A DNA stretch of 64,000 nucleotides from VRUE01 sp963728365 (GCA_963728365.1 CAVSJI010000001.1:992001-1056000), one strand, 5' to 3'; shown: positions 1 to 8,047, counted from the first letter of the stretch. A program made the numbers and translations. Notes: a model not told the origin generated them from the sequence alone.

Positions 1-271
1 AACAGAGGACGTGCACCGCCTGCGGCTCGCCGGCGAAGCGGGCGGTCAGCTCCTCGGAGACGAAGCAGTCGGGACGGCCGGCCAGCTCCAGGCAGCCGTC
101 GATCGTGTCGTGGTCGGTGATCGTGACGAAGTCCATTCCCCGCTTCTTCGCAAGCTCGTAGACCTCCTCGGGCGGCGTCGCGCACTCGGGCAGCCCCAGC
201 GACCTCTGCACCCCCAGCCGCGAAACCTGCGAGGCCGTGGAATGGCAGTGCAAGTCAACTCGGGAAATCAT
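1..271 (-). CDS. PHP-domain metal-dependent phosphoesterase, N-terminal part (runs off the window)
   Basis: The frame reads from ATG at 271 leftwards to base 1 without a stop, so only the first 90 residues are present. The start MISRVDLHCHS carries the PHP signature HCH, and FVTITDHDTIDG about residues 46-58 is the second metal-binding motif. PHP proteins are trinuclear metal phosphoesterases acting on nucleotide or small phosphate substrates; the substrate cannot be told from this fragment. An AAGGGGAG ribosome-binding site sits about 8 bases upstream of the ATG, which supports the start. Domain assignment is confident; specific function is not known. Confidence 0.88.
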   Translation of the reverse strand, partial: MISRVDLHCHSTASQVSRLGVQRSLGLPECATPPEEVYELAKKRGMDFVTITDHDTIDGCLELAGRPDCFVSEELTARFAGEPQAVHVLC

Positions 272-376
272 CGGCGTCTCCCCTTCTCGTATTCCTTCGG
301 TCACCTAAATCTTCGCTACGAGCAGGCAAGACATGTGAACGCCCTGGAAAGAGGGCGTGAACATCCCGTAACTCCA

Positions 377-418
377 GCGGTCGTACTTCTCCCACCTGTC
401 GGGAAGAAGTACGACCGC
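377..418. repeat. Short perfect hairpin (14-bp arms) between the PHP gene and the CHAD gene
   Basis: Arms 377-390 (GCGGTCGTACTTCT) and 405-418 are perfect inverted repeats around a 14-base loop. The arm half GCGGTCGTA recurs in inverted form at 481-489, overlapping the stop codon of the second CHAD gene. The hairpin lies in the 208-base gap downstream of the CHAD genes and upstream of the PHP gene, so it may terminate the leftward phosphate operon. No clear U-tract follows. Confidence 0.6.
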
Positions 419-479
419 AACCGGGCTCAAGCGCATGCCGCGCCTTGCAGTCATAGTTGGCGCCGCATAGCGGGGATAA

Positions 480-905
480 CTACGACCGCAAGGCGACGCC
501 GAGGGCGGACCAGGTGCCCTTGGCAGTCTCAGCTCGCCAGAGTTCGGCGAACTCGGAGAAAAGACGCTCGCGGCGGCCTCGGAGCAACACCTTGGCCGAT
601 TCGATTGCCTCGAGCTTGGGCAGCATCAAGTCGCAGTCGTGCAGGTCGCCGAGCACGCCCTGCAATCGCCTGGCCGCATCCCGGGCGGCCCGCGCCTCCT
701 CGCCGAGGCAGGGTTCGAAGATCTCCAGCAGGTAGCGCAGGCGCTTGGCGGCGATTCGCATGTCGTGCTGGGCGCGGCTCGCATCCGGCGTCAGCGCTGC
801 ATCGGCGAAACCGCGCAACTCGGCGAGCCGGACGGTCACGATCCGCGCAGCCGCCGGGCGCAGCGCTTCGCTCGGATCCAGCCCCTTGACCGCGCGTGCC
901 CTCAC
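480..905 (-). CDS. CHAD domain protein, C-terminal half as a separate gene
   Basis: A 141-residue, Arg-rich, helical protein. It carries the CHAD signature HDMRIAAKRLRYLLE about residues 50-64, then LQGVLGDLHDCDLML, typical of the second helical bundle of CHAD domains. CHAD domains bind inorganic polyphosphate through basic residues. The start is GTG at 905, which overlaps the TGA (902-904) of the upstream CHAD half as GTGA, a classic coupling arrangement. A normal CHAD domain has both halves in one chain, so this is either a genuine two-subunit CHAD or an old frameshift. Its position after ppx and phoU supports a polyphosphate role. Confidence 0.8.
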   Translation of the reverse strand: MRARAVKGLDPSEALRPAAARIVTVRLAELRGFADAALTPDASRAQHDMRIAAKRLRYLLEIFEPCLGEEARAARDAARRLQGVLGDLHDCDLMLPKLEAIESAKVLLRGRRERLFSEFAELWRAETAKGTWSALGVALRS

Positions 906-1375
906 CGCTTCGCGCCCTTCACCAGCCTGCGCAGGCGTCGACGCAGCTTCTTCAGGCGCTTGCGGCGCACGTACGGGACAAGCGCCTCGTTGGCCGCCGC
1001 CTGGTGCTCGCGCAACTCCTTGACGAGCGCGTCGAGAGCGGCTCGGTCCGCCTCGTCGACCTCGGGCGCCAAGCTCTCCAAGAGCTTGATTTCGACGTCG
1101 AGGTCGCGCCGCTCGCCGAGCGCGTCCGCCAGGGCCTTGACCCGCTTCAATGCCTTGCGACGCCGCTTGCGCGGAAATGCAGGCGCAAACACCTCCAGCG
1201 CCGCCCGCAGCCGCCGAGTAGCCACCCGCATGTCGTGCACCCGCTCGACGTTGCTTGTGTCGAGCACCCCGTCGGCCTGCTCGAACATCTCTCCGGCCCG
1301 CGTCCCCACCACGAGCGCAGCGGCCTCCGCAAACGTCCCAGCGCACTCGACCTCAACCCTCCGCGCACCAGCCAC
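902..1375 (-). CDS. CHAD domain protein, N-terminal half
   Basis: About 157 residues. HDMRVATRRLRAALEVF is the first CHAD helical motif, and the protein ends in a very basic segment (RRKRLKKLRRRLRRL). I chose GTG at 1375 because an upstream TTG at 1405 lies inside the palindrome 1390-1447. The TGA overlaps the GTG start of the next gene, which encodes the other half of the fold. Polyphosphate binding is known for the family. The gene follows a Ppx/GppA phosphatase in the same direction, so a polyphosphate granule or turnover role is inferred. Confidence 0.8.
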   Translation of the reverse strand: MAGARRVEVECAGTFAEAAALVVGTRAGEMFEQADGVLDTSNVERVHDMRVATRRLRAALEVFAPAFPRKRRRKALKRVKALADALGERRDLDVEIKLLESLAPEVDEADRAALDALVKELREHQAAANEALVPYVRRKRLKKLRRRLRRLVKGAKR

Positions 1376-1389
1376 GCCGCCAAGGCTAA

Positions 1390-1447
1390 CGGGGACGTGC
1401 CGCAAGTTAGAGGTCCGTATAGGTACATAAGTTGCGGCACGTCCCCG
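1390..1447. repeat. Inverted repeat upstream of the CHAD gene
   Basis: Arms 1390-1405 (CGGGGACGTGCCGCAA) and 1432-1447 are a perfect 16-bp inverted repeat separated by 26 bases. It lies between the ppx stop (1485) and the CHAD start (1375), so it could form a strong RNA hairpin in the operon transcript. Candidate intergenic terminator, attenuator or processing site; function unknown. Confidence 0.65.
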
Positions 1448-1484
1448 GAGAACTGTGAGGACGGGGGGGGTCGCGGTGGCGGGA

Positions 1485-2393
1485 CTAGGCGACCAGGCGG
1501 AGGCGGGAGCCGTTGGTGCTGCCGTTGAGCAGGTCGAGGACGATGCCCTCGCGCAGGCCGCCCTTGCCGATCTGCAGGGGTTGGCCGAGCAGCTCGGAGA
1601 TCTTCTCGAGCAGGAGGACGCCGGTCGCCAGGATCCGCACGCGTTCGGGGTCGAGCTCGAAGCGGCGGGCGACGTTGGCGGCGGGATCGCCGCAGAGGAC
1701 GCGCACGCCGCGCTCCAGGGTCTCGTACTCGAGCACGGCGCCGACCAGGCGGCGCAGCGAGGTGGCGCTGCCGCCGACGGCGACGGCCTGGGCCGGGTGC
1801 TCGATCTCGACCCCGGCGAAGATGTCGTCGATCCGGTCGCGAACCTTGCGGATCTCGGCCGCGGAGGGCGGGTCGGAGGAGATCAGCTCGTCGGCGAGCG
1901 CCCCCGAGCCGACTTTCCAGGAGAGGACCTCGTCGGCCCCTCCAGGCACGCTGCCGAGAATCACCTCGGTGGAGCCGCCGCCGACGTCAACCACGCCGAC
2001 CCGACCGTCCACAGGGTGGCCAAGGGTCTTGGTGGCACCGATAAAGGAGAGTCGCCCCTCCTCCTCGTCACTGAGAATCTCGACCGGAACCCCGGCCGCA
2101 GCGCCGATCTGCGCCGCCGCCTCCTCGCCGTTGGAAGCCTCGCGCACGGCTGCGGTCGCCACGGCGCGGATCTCCTTGGCGCCCAGCTCCTTCGCCAGCC
2201 GCACCTGAGTCGAGACCACGTCGCTGACCTCGTCGATCTTCTCGACGACGATCGCTCCATCATTACCGACGGCCTTGTTGATCCGCGTATAAGCCCGCTG
2301 CTCCATAACCTTCTTGAGCTGCCCCTCAACGGGCTCGGCAACGAGCACTCGGGTCGTATTCGAACCAATATCTATGGCAGCGCAGAGCGTCAC
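1485..2393 (-). CDS. ppx: Ppx/GppA family phosphatase (exopolyphosphatase)
   Basis: A 302-residue protein of the ASKHA-fold Ppx/GppA family, which removes terminal phosphate from polyphosphate or pppGpp. AIDIGSNTTRVLVAEP at residues 5-20 is the phosphate-1 loop, and VDVGGGSTEVILG near residue 140 is the phosphate-2 loop. The length matches the short actinobacterial form without the C-terminal HD domain. It follows phoU in the same direction but is separated from it by a 109-bp palindromic repeat, and it precedes the split CHAD genes. The context suggests polyphosphate hydrolysis. Whether it acts on polyphosphate, pppGpp or both cannot be told. Confidence 0.92.
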   Translation of the reverse strand: MTLCAAIDIGSNTTRVLVAEPVEGQLKKVMEQRAYTRINKAVGNDGAIVVEKIDEVSDVVSTQVRLAKELGAKEIRAVATAAVREASNGEEAAAQIGAAAGVPVEILSDEEEGRLSFIGATKTLGHPVDGRVGVVDVGGGSTEVILGSVPGGADEVLSWKVGSGALADELISSDPPSAAEIRKVRDRIDDIFAGVEIEHPAQAVAVGGSATSLRRLVGAVLEYETLERGVRVLCGDPAANVARRFELDPERVRILATGVLLLEKISELLGQPLQIGKGGLREGIVLDLLNGSTNGSRLRLVA

Positions 2394-2450
2394 GGCGTTC
2401 GCCCCAGATATTCCCAGACGCCCCGGATCTCAACCGCCGGAGCCGCAAAG

Positions 2451-2559
2451 GGGGCCGGGTGCCCCTCCCGGCGGCTTGTACTTTTTCGTCGTGAGCCGCA
2501 AGGCGCCAGCCTGACCCCTCTCCACCGAAAAAGTTGAGCCGGGAGGGGCACCCGGCCCC
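2451..2559. repeat. Palindromic repeat family A, copy 1
   Basis: Perfect 22-bp terminal arms (2451-2472 and 2538-2559, containing GGGCCGGGTGCCCCTCCC) enclose a conserved core with TGTACTTTTTCGTCGTGAGC and ACCGAAAAAGTTGAGC. Further copies are at 21530-21641 (opposite orientation), 33059-33169 and 62308-62420. This copy begins 10 bases after the phoU stop on the minus strand, a terminator-like position. The core is conserved, but the arms differ in sequence between copies while remaining complementary. Confidence 0.9.
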
Positions 2560-2568
2560 TCACCCCGC

Positions 2569-3249
2569 TCACGCGGAAGGATGCGAAGCGTCCTCGAACT
2601 CCTGAAAGAGCCCGGTGACCACAAAGCTGACCTGCTCGCCGATGTCCACGGAGTTGTCGCCGATCCGCTCGATCGCCCGCGCCGCGAGCAGCATCGTCAT
2701 CGCCCATTCGCGGCGGTCGGCATCGTCGCCGATCTCCAGCGCCAGCCGGAAGCAGTCGCGGTTGAGGTCGTCGACCACGTCGTCCTGGCGCACCAGGTCG
2801 CGCGCCAGTTCGATGTCGCGGTCGGCGAAGGCGCGCTTGGACTGGCTGATCAGCGTCTTGGTCTGCGCGCCCATCGCCAGGATCAGCTTCACCATCTGCT
2901 CGTCGGAGGGGGGCTCGTTGCCCGAGAGCGGGATCAGCTTGCAGATGTTCACGCACTGGTCGCCCATCCGCTCGACGTTCTTCAAGACGTGCAGCAGGGC
3001 CGAGATCAGGCGCAGGTCGGTGGCCACCGGCGACTGCGTCGCGAGCAGCGTGATCAACGCCTGGTGCACCTCCAGGTAGCGCCCGTCGATCCGGTCGTCG
3101 TCGGCGACGACGATCTGGGCCAGCTCGACGTCCTGGTGCTCGATCGCTTCCAGCGTGCGGCTGAGCGCGGCGCTGACCAGGTCGAGTCCCCCCAGCGCGC
3201 TCGCCTCGAGCTGCTCGAGTTCCTCCTGGTACTGGACCCGCGTCTCCAT
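2569..3249 (-). CDS. phoU: Phosphate signalling protein PhoU
   Basis: A 226-residue all-helical protein with two PhoU repeats. NVERMGDQCVNICK near residue 93 and AIERIGDNSVDIGEQV near residue 193 are the paired E-R-[IM]-[GA]-D metal-binding motifs. PhoU links the Pst transporter to the phosphate-sensing kinase and limits phosphate uptake. The ATG at 3249 overlaps the pstB stop (TGATG), so translation is probably coupled. It is the last gene of the pst block before the family A palindrome. Confidence 0.97.
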   Translation of the reverse strand: METRVQYQEELEQLEASALGGLDLVSAALSRTLEAIEHQDVELAQIVVADDDRIDGRYLEVHQALITLLATQSPVATDLRLISALLHVLKNVERMGDQCVNICKLIPLSGNEPPSDEQMVKLILAMGAQTKTLISQSKRAFADRDIELARDLVRQDDVVDDLNRDCFRLALEIGDDADRREWAMTMLLAARAIERIGDNSVDIGEQVSFVVTGLFQEFEDASHPSA

Positions 3250-4142
3250 CAACCGAACTTCCCGGTCACGTACTGCTCGGTGCGCTCGTCGTCGGGATTG
3301 GTGAAGACCTTATCGGTCGGCGCCACCTCGACCAGCTCGCCGCCCAGCATGAAGGCGGTGGTGTCGGCGACGCGCGCCGCCTGCTGCATGTTGTGGGTGA
3401 CGATGACGATCGTCACCCGCTGCTTCAGCTCGCCGATCAGCTCCTCGATTCGCAGCGTCGCGACCGGATCCAGGGCCGAGCAGGGCTCGTCCATCAACAG
3501 CACCTCGGGGTCGACGGCGAGCGCCCGGGCGATGCAGAGCCGCTGCTGCTGCCCGCCGGAGAGGCCCAGGCCGGGCTTGCCCAGCCGGTCCTTGACCTCC
3601 TCCCAGAGGCCGGCTTCGCTGAGCGCCTTGCGCACCCGGTCGTCGACCTCGCCACGTGCCGTACCGGTGAATCGCAGCCCGGAGGCGACGTTGTCGAAGA
3701 TCGACATCGTCGGAAACGGATTCGGCTTCTGGAAGACCATCCCGATCGCCCGGCGCACGGCGACTACGTCGACGTCGGGGCCGTAGAGATCGGCCCCGTC
3801 GAGCAGCACTTCGCCCTCCGCCCGCGCTCCGGGAATCTCCTCGTGCATACGGTTGACGCAACGCACCATCGTCGACTTGCCGCAGCCCGAAGGGCCGATG
3901 ATCGCGGTCACGTCGGTTGCCGCGAAGTAGAGACCGACGTGCTTCACCGCCTGGTGATCGCCGTAGTAGGCGCTCAGGCCGCGCAGCTCCATCTGGCGCT
4001 TGGCCGGAGCCGGCGGCGACGCGGGCTGCTCCCCGCCCTGCGAGCCGGCGGTCGCCGGGGCAGGCCCGCCCTGCGGCTGCGCCTCGCCGCCCGCTGCTTC
4101 GGGCCGGGCTTCCCGGGAGGTATCGATCTGGTCCGGGTTCAT
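3249..4142 (-). CDS. pstB: Phosphate ABC transporter ATPase PstB
   Basis: The ATPase of the high-affinity phosphate importer. Walker A GPSGCGKST lies about residue 83, the signature is LSGGQQQRLCIARA, Walker B is EVLLMDEP, and the H-loop is VTHNMQQ. The domain proper starts at MELRGLSAYYG; before it is an unusual 50-residue Ala/Pro/Gly/Gln-rich extension. I chose ATG at 4142 because AAGGAG lies 9 bases upstream and the pstA stop is one base away. A GTG at 4163 would overlap pstA by 20 bases. The stop overlaps phoU. Confidence 0.97.
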   Translation of the reverse strand: MNPDQIDTSREARPEAAGGEAQPQGGPAPATAGSQGGEQPASPPAPAKRQMELRGLSAYYGDHQAVKHVGLYFAATDVTAIIGPSGCGKSTMVRCVNRMHEEIPGARAEGEVLLDGADLYGPDVDVVAVRRAIGMVFQKPNPFPTMSIFDNVASGLRFTGTARGEVDDRVRKALSEAGLWEEVKDRLGKPGLGLSGGQQQRLCIARALAVDPEVLLMDEPCSALDPVATLRIEELIGELKQRVTIVIVTHNMQQAARVADTTAFMLGGELVEVAPTDKVFTNPDDERTEQYVTGKFG

Positions 4143-4143
4143 C

Positions 4144-5037
4144 TCAGGGGGCTCCTTGGACACGGCTTCTCCGTTGGATTAGCTTGGCGATCAGGGTGAC
4201 GATAAGGATCATCGCAACCAGCGTCACCGCGGCCCCCCAGGCGCGCTGAACGAGTTCGTCGTTGGGCTGCTTCAGATCCTGAAAGATCTGGGCGGGGAGC
4301 GAGTTCATCGGTTCGTTGAGGTCGAAGGTGGTCGCCTTGACGATGGTCGCGGTGAAGAGCAGCGGCGCGGTCTCGCCGGCGGCGCGGGCGATCGCCAGCA
4401 GGGAGCCGGTGACGATCCCCGAGGCGGCGCTCGGCAGGACCACCCGCGCGGTCACCTTCCAGCGCGGCGCGCCGAGCGCCAGCGCCGCCTCGCGCAGCGA
4501 GTTGGGCACCAGCTGCAGCACGACCTCCGCCGAGCGGGTGACGATCGGCAGCATCAGCAGCGCCAGCGCAGCCGACCCCTTCCAGCCGGCGAAGCTCGAG
4601 CCTCCGAAGCCGCCGAGGACCAGCGTCAGATAGATGAAGAGGCCGAAGACGATCGAGGGGACGCCGGTCATCACGTCGACGAAGAAGCGAACCGACCGCG
4701 CCAGCCTGCCGTTGCCGCCGTACTCGGTCAGGTACAGGGCCACCGCCACCCCGAGCGGCACAGCCACCAGGGCGGCGAAGCCGACGATCTCGATCGTGCC
4801 GAGGATCGCGCTCTTCACGCCGCCCTGGTCGCCGAAGAAGCTCCCAGTCGGGTCGGTGGTGAAGAATTCGAGGCTGAGCGCGCCCAGCCCCTTGCTGAGG
4901 ATGTAGAAGACGATCAGGACGAGCGGCACGATCGCGATGCCGGTCGCAATCCAGAGCAGCGAACGGGCAAGCCGGTCGGCCCGGCGACGGCGCGGGCTGA
5001 GGGGCGGCAGCGGGCTCGGGAGGCTCGCCGACTCCAC
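4144..5037 (-). CDS. pstA: Phosphate ABC transporter permease PstA
   Basis: A 297-residue inner-membrane permease with about six hydrophobic segments. The segment SLREAALALGAPRWKVTARV contains the EAA loop that contacts PstB. GTG at 5037 abuts the pstC stop TAG (5038-5040) with no gap, so the two are co-translated. It forms the transmembrane channel with PstC. Confidence 0.97.
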   Translation of the reverse strand: MESASLPSPLPPLSPRRRRADRLARSLLWIATGIAIVPLVLIVFYILSKGLGALSLEFFTTDPTGSFFGDQGGVKSAILGTIEIVGFAALVAVPLGVAVALYLTEYGGNGRLARSVRFFVDVMTGVPSIVFGLFIYLTLVLGGFGGSSFAGWKGSAALALLMLPIVTRSAEVVLQLVPNSLREAALALGAPRWKVTARVVLPSAASGIVTGSLLAIARAAGETAPLLFTATIVKATTFDLNEPMNSLPAQIFQDLKQPNDELVQRAWGAAVTLVAMILIVTLIAKLIQRRSRVQGAP

Positions 5038-6042
5038 CTATATCCCCTCCCCCGCGGCCGCCACGGTCGGTTGGGCCCCCTGGCGCTCGCTGCGCAGCAC
5101 CATCAGCCGGGCGATCGAGTTGACCAGCAGGGTGAGGACGAAGAGCACCAGGCCGGCGCCGATCAGCGCCGCCCGGTGGAGCGGGTCAGACGCCGCCTCG
5201 TTGAACTCGTTGGCGATCACCGCGGCGAGCGTGTAGCCTTGGTCGAAGATGCTGTGGCCGAGGATCGGGTTGTCGCCGATCACGATCGTCACCGCGATCG
5301 TCTCGCCGATCGCGCGCCCCAGGCCGAGCATCGAGCCGCCGACTATGCCGCGCCTGGCGTAGGGAAGCATCGACATCCGGATCATCTCCCAGCGGGTGGC
5401 GCCGAGCGCCAGCGCGGCCTCCTTCTGGTCGGGCGGCACGGTCGAGAGAACCTCGCGGCTGATCGCGCTGACGATCGGCAGGATCATGATCGCGAGGATC
5501 AGCCCGGCGATGAAGTAGTTGGGGCCGGCGACGTTTTCGGTCGCGACGAAGGGGATGAAGTGGAATGCGTCGGCGAACCACTGCTCGGCCGGCTTCAGCT
5601 TCGGGATCAGGAAGAAGAAGGCCCAGAGGCCGTAGACGACCGAGGGCACGGCGGCGAGCAGGTCGACCACGACGGTGAGCGATCCGCGCAATCGCCGCGG
5701 GCAGAGCTCGGTCAGGAAGAGCGCCACCGAGACCGCGATCGGAACCCCGATCAGCAGCGCCAGCGCCGCGGTGACCAGGGTGCCGACGACCAGGGGCAGG
5801 GCGCCGTAGATGCCTTTCGAGACGTCCCAGTTGTTGTCGAAGGCGAAGCCGAAGACCCCGAACCGTTCGAAGACCGGCTTCGCTTCGATCGTCAGCTTGA
5901 CGAAGAAGTAGGCGAGCAGGACCAGGATCGCGGCCGAGACCGCGGTCAATCCGACCCGCACGAAGCGATCCGGAAAACGCGAGAGGGGCGAGCGATCGAG
6001 AGATCGCCCGCCCCTCTGCGCCTGTTGAATTCCAGCCTCCAA
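5038..6042 (-). CDS. pstC: Phosphate ABC transporter permease PstC
   Basis: A 334-residue inner-membrane permease. The EAA loop reads QKEAALALGATRWEMIRMSM, and several hydrophobic spans include LTAVSAAILVLLAYFFV near the N terminus. It pairs with PstA to form the phosphate pore. It starts 13 bases after the pstS stop and ends directly against the pstA start, in the canonical pstSCAB order. Confidence 0.97.
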   Translation of the reverse strand: MEAGIQQAQRGGRSLDRSPLSRFPDRFVRVGLTAVSAAILVLLAYFFVKLTIEAKPVFERFGVFGFAFDNNWDVSKGIYGALPLVVGTLVTAALALLIGVPIAVSVALFLTELCPRRLRGSLTVVVDLLAAVPSVVYGLWAFFFLIPKLKPAEQWFADAFHFIPFVATENVAGPNYFIAGLILAIMILPIVSAISREVLSTVPPDQKEAALALGATRWEMIRMSMLPYARRGIVGGSMLGLGRAIGETIAVTIVIGDNPILGHSIFDQGYTLAAVIANEFNEAASDPLHRAALIGAGLVLFVLTLLVNSIARLMVLRSERQGAQPTVAAAGEGI

Positions 6043-6055
6043 GCAGGTGCCTACC

Positions 6056-7135
6056 CTACGGCGCTTCGACCGTCTTGCCGTTGCACTTGAGGCCGTCGAC
6101 CTTGGCCTGCGAGGCTTCGAGCAGTTCGGGTGAGAGGCCCGCGTAGTCGAGCTTTTCCGCGACCTGCTGGCCTTCGCCGAGGCCGTAGTCGAGGAAGGTG
6201 ACCACGTTCTTGGCCGTCGCTTCGCTCTTGCCCGCTTTGCAGAGGTCTTCGTAGACGATCACGAAGGTTCCCGAGGCGATCGGGTAGGCCGCGGGAGCGG
6301 TCGAGGCGTTGATCGCGCTGAAGCGCAGGTCGGGCGGGAACTTCACGCCTTCGCCCGCCGCCTTGGTCGATTCGAGAGTCGGGGTGACGAATTTGCCCGC
6401 CTTGTTCTGGACAGCCGCGGTGGTGAATTCGTTCTGCAGCGCGTAGGCGAGCTCGACGTAGCCGATCGCGCCTTCGGTCTGGGCCACCGTGCCGGCGACG
6501 CCCTCGTTGCCGTTGGCGCCCGTGCCCGTCGGCCACTTGACCGTCTTGTCCGTGCCGACCTGTTCGTGCCACTGCTCGTTGGTTTCGTCGAGGAACTGCG
6601 TGAACAGAGCCGTGGTGCCCGATTCGTCGGAGCGGTGGACGACCGTGATCGAGCTGTCGGGGAGTTCGACGCCGGGGTTCAGCTTGGCGATCGCCGGATC
6701 GTTCCACTTGGTGACCTTGCCGAGGAAGATGTTGCCGACGGTTTCGCCGTCGAGCTCGAGACCGGATTCGACCCCCGGCAGGTTGTAGGAGACGGTGACC
6801 GCGCCGAACACGATCGGCACGTGGACCGTGGCGCCGTTCTTGTCGGCCACTTCGATTTCTTCGTCGGTCATCGCCGAGTCGGTGTCGCCGAAGTCGACCG
6901 TGTTGGCCTGGAACTGGGCGATGCCGCCACCGGAGCCGATCGAGTTGTAGTTGACGGTCAGACCGTCGCTTTCCTTGAGTTCGGAGCCCCACTGGCTGAT
7001 GATCGGCTGCGCGAAGGTCGAGCCGGCGCCACTGATCGTGCCGCCACCGCCACCGCTCGAAGACGAGCTGCCGCAGGCGGCGACGCCGATTGCAAGCGCC
7101 AGGGCGAGTCCGACGCCTAGAAGTCTCTTGGTCAC
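6056..7135 (-). CDS. pstS: Phosphate-binding lipoprotein PstS
   Basis: A 359-residue exported phosphate-binding protein. The leader MTKRLLGVGLALALAIGVAAC ends in a lipobox with the lipidated Cys at about residue 21, followed by a Ser/Gly linker. GAGSTFAQPIISQW and SDESGTTALFTQFL are typical phosphate-contacting segments of the PstS family. GTG at 7135 is supported by an AAGGAGA site 7 bases upstream. A four-repeat PHO box lies 71-109 bases upstream of the start, so induction by phosphate starvation is expected. It is the first gene of pstSCAB-phoU. Confidence 0.96.
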   Translation of the reverse strand: MTKRLLGVGLALALAIGVAACGSSSSSGGGGGTISGAGSTFAQPIISQWGSELKESDGLTVNYNSIGSGGGIAQFQANTVDFGDTDSAMTDEEIEVADKNGATVHVPIVFGAVTVSYNLPGVESGLELDGETVGNIFLGKVTKWNDPAIAKLNPGVELPDSSITVVHRSDESGTTALFTQFLDETNEQWHEQVGTDKTVKWPTGTGANGNEGVAGTVAQTEGAIGYVELAYALQNEFTTAAVQNKAGKFVTPTLESTKAAGEGVKFPPDLRFSAINASTAPAAYPIASGTFVIVYEDLCKAGKSEATAKNVVTFLDYGLGEGQQVAEKLDYAGLSPELLEASQAKVDGLKCNGKTVEAP

Positions 7136-7205
7136 GCGTATCTCCTTAGATTCGGGAAACGATTCTGAGCTTCCGCGCCAGCCTCGCAGCGGCCTGTTGT
7201 CAGCT

Positions 7206-7244
7206 TGTTACCCGGCTGTATCGAGGTTGTGAAAAAGATGTAAA
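7206..7244 (-). promoter_or_regulatory. PHO box (four 11-bp-spaced repeats) upstream of pstS
   Basis: On the minus strand, four hexamers TTTACA, TTCACA, GATACA and GTAACA occur at exact 11-base intervals (7244-7239, 7233-7228, 7222-7217, 7211-7206). This matches the TT(A/T/C)ACA direct-repeat operators known for PhoP/PhoB-type regulators. It lies upstream of pstS and just downstream of the orphan winged-helix gene. Binding is inferred from sequence only. Confidence 0.8.
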
Positions 7245-7278
7245 GGCGAGCGAAAAGCCCGAAATTGGCGCTGATTCG

Positions 7279-7566
7279 TCACCCTTCCGGCGAGAATCGG
7301 TAGCCGATGCCGCTGTGCGTGTGGATCAGCGGCTTGCCGGGCAGCGCCTCGCCCAGCTTCGCCCGCAGACGGCTGACGTAGACGTCGACCGAGCGGTCGC
7401 CGTGGCGCGGTTCGCGGCCCCAGACCTCGGCGTAGAGCTCCTCGCGGGTGAGGATCCGCTGCGGGTGGGCGGCCAGCGTGGTGAGCAGCTGCAGCTCGCG
7501 CATGGTCAGGCTCAGCGGCCGACCTTCGACCAGCGCCGCGTGCTCCTCAGGCCGAATCTCCAGCAT
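7279..7566 (-). CDS. Orphan OmpR/PhoB-type winged-helix DNA-binding protein without receiver domain
   Basis: A 95-residue protein consisting only of a Trans_reg_C winged-helix domain. LTMRELQLLTTLAAHPQ, LTREELYAEVWG and DRSVDVYVSRLRAKLGE are the OmpR/PhoB helices, and GIGYRFSPEG is the terminal hairpin. No receiver domain precedes it: the frame upstream meets a TAA about 39 bases before the ATG. A PHO box lies directly upstream, so it may be autoregulated and may control the pst operon downstream. It could be a truncated phoP/phoB or a genuine single-domain regulator. No clear ribosome-binding site is seen. Confidence 0.85.
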   Translation of the reverse strand: MLEIRPEEHAALVEGRPLSLTMRELQLLTTLAAHPQRILTREELYAEVWGREPRHGDRSVDVYVSRLRAKLGEALPGKPLIHTHSGIGYRFSPEG

Positions 7567-7600
7567 CCCCGGGCAGCATCGCTGGCCAGCGGCGCGACTC

Positions 7601-7639
7601 GGTTACGCGACCGTAAAGCTGCTGTGAACCATTTGTAAA
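7601..7639 (-). promoter_or_regulatory. PHO box (four 11-bp-spaced repeats) upstream of the orphan regulator
   Basis: On the minus strand TTTACA, TTCACA, TTTACG and GTAACC follow at exact 11-base intervals (7639-7634, 7628-7623, 7617-7612, 7606-7601). The spacing and consensus match the box upstream of pstS. Two boxes with the same unusual four-repeat architecture within 400 bases support real operators. The last repeat is the weakest. Confidence 0.75.
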
Positions 7640-7689
7640 CCGCGATGCTCACTTCACTCGGATCCGTTGGCGATGATCGGCCAATGTGC

Positions 7690-8031
7690 TCAGCCGCTAT
7701 GGCTCTCTCGCCTGGTCATACCGAGCGGCTGGCCGCCCAGTGATCGGAGCGTGCCGACATCAAGCCGGCGCGTTCCCAGGGGACGCGTTCGGGAGGTCGC
7801 CGGTAAGTAGCGGAGCACCAGGACGCGACGCTCGCCGAACGCCGAGTCCGAGACACCCGCCGGCCACCCGGACAGGGTCGGCTTTTCCCACAGCCCGGGG
7901 AGCGCAGGCGTGCCAGGTGGCGCTCGAAGATCAGCGGGCGGATGGGCGGCAACTCCCACTTCTGGCGGAACACCGGCTCGCCGCTGCTCTTAGCCGCGGC
8001 GAAGGCGTGTCCGCAGCCCGAACAGCGCTAG
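7690..8031 (-). pseudogene. Degraded IS66-family transposase fragment (zinc-finger region)
   Basis: On the minus strand one frame reads RCSGCGHAFAAAKSSGEPV followed by WELPPIRPLIFERHLARL, typical of the IS66 transposase N-terminal zinc-finger domain. The expected continuation (SDSAFGERRVLVLRYLPA) is in another frame, so at least one frameshift separates them. No catalytic domain follows. This is a remnant of a former insertion near the end of the NHL-RHS locus. Confidence 0.7.
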
Positions 8032-8047
8032 GTGACCCCGTTAACGT

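Noticed and set aside
2451..2559. Family A palindrome as a classic transposon-like MITE
   Set aside because: No consistent target duplication is visible around the copies, and the arm sequences differ between copies, unlike a MITE with fixed ends. A mobile origin remains possible but unproven.
7690..7959. Open frame on the minus strand reading as a short protein
   Set aside because: It is one frame of a degraded IS66 transposase zinc-finger region; the homologous segment continues in the other frame.
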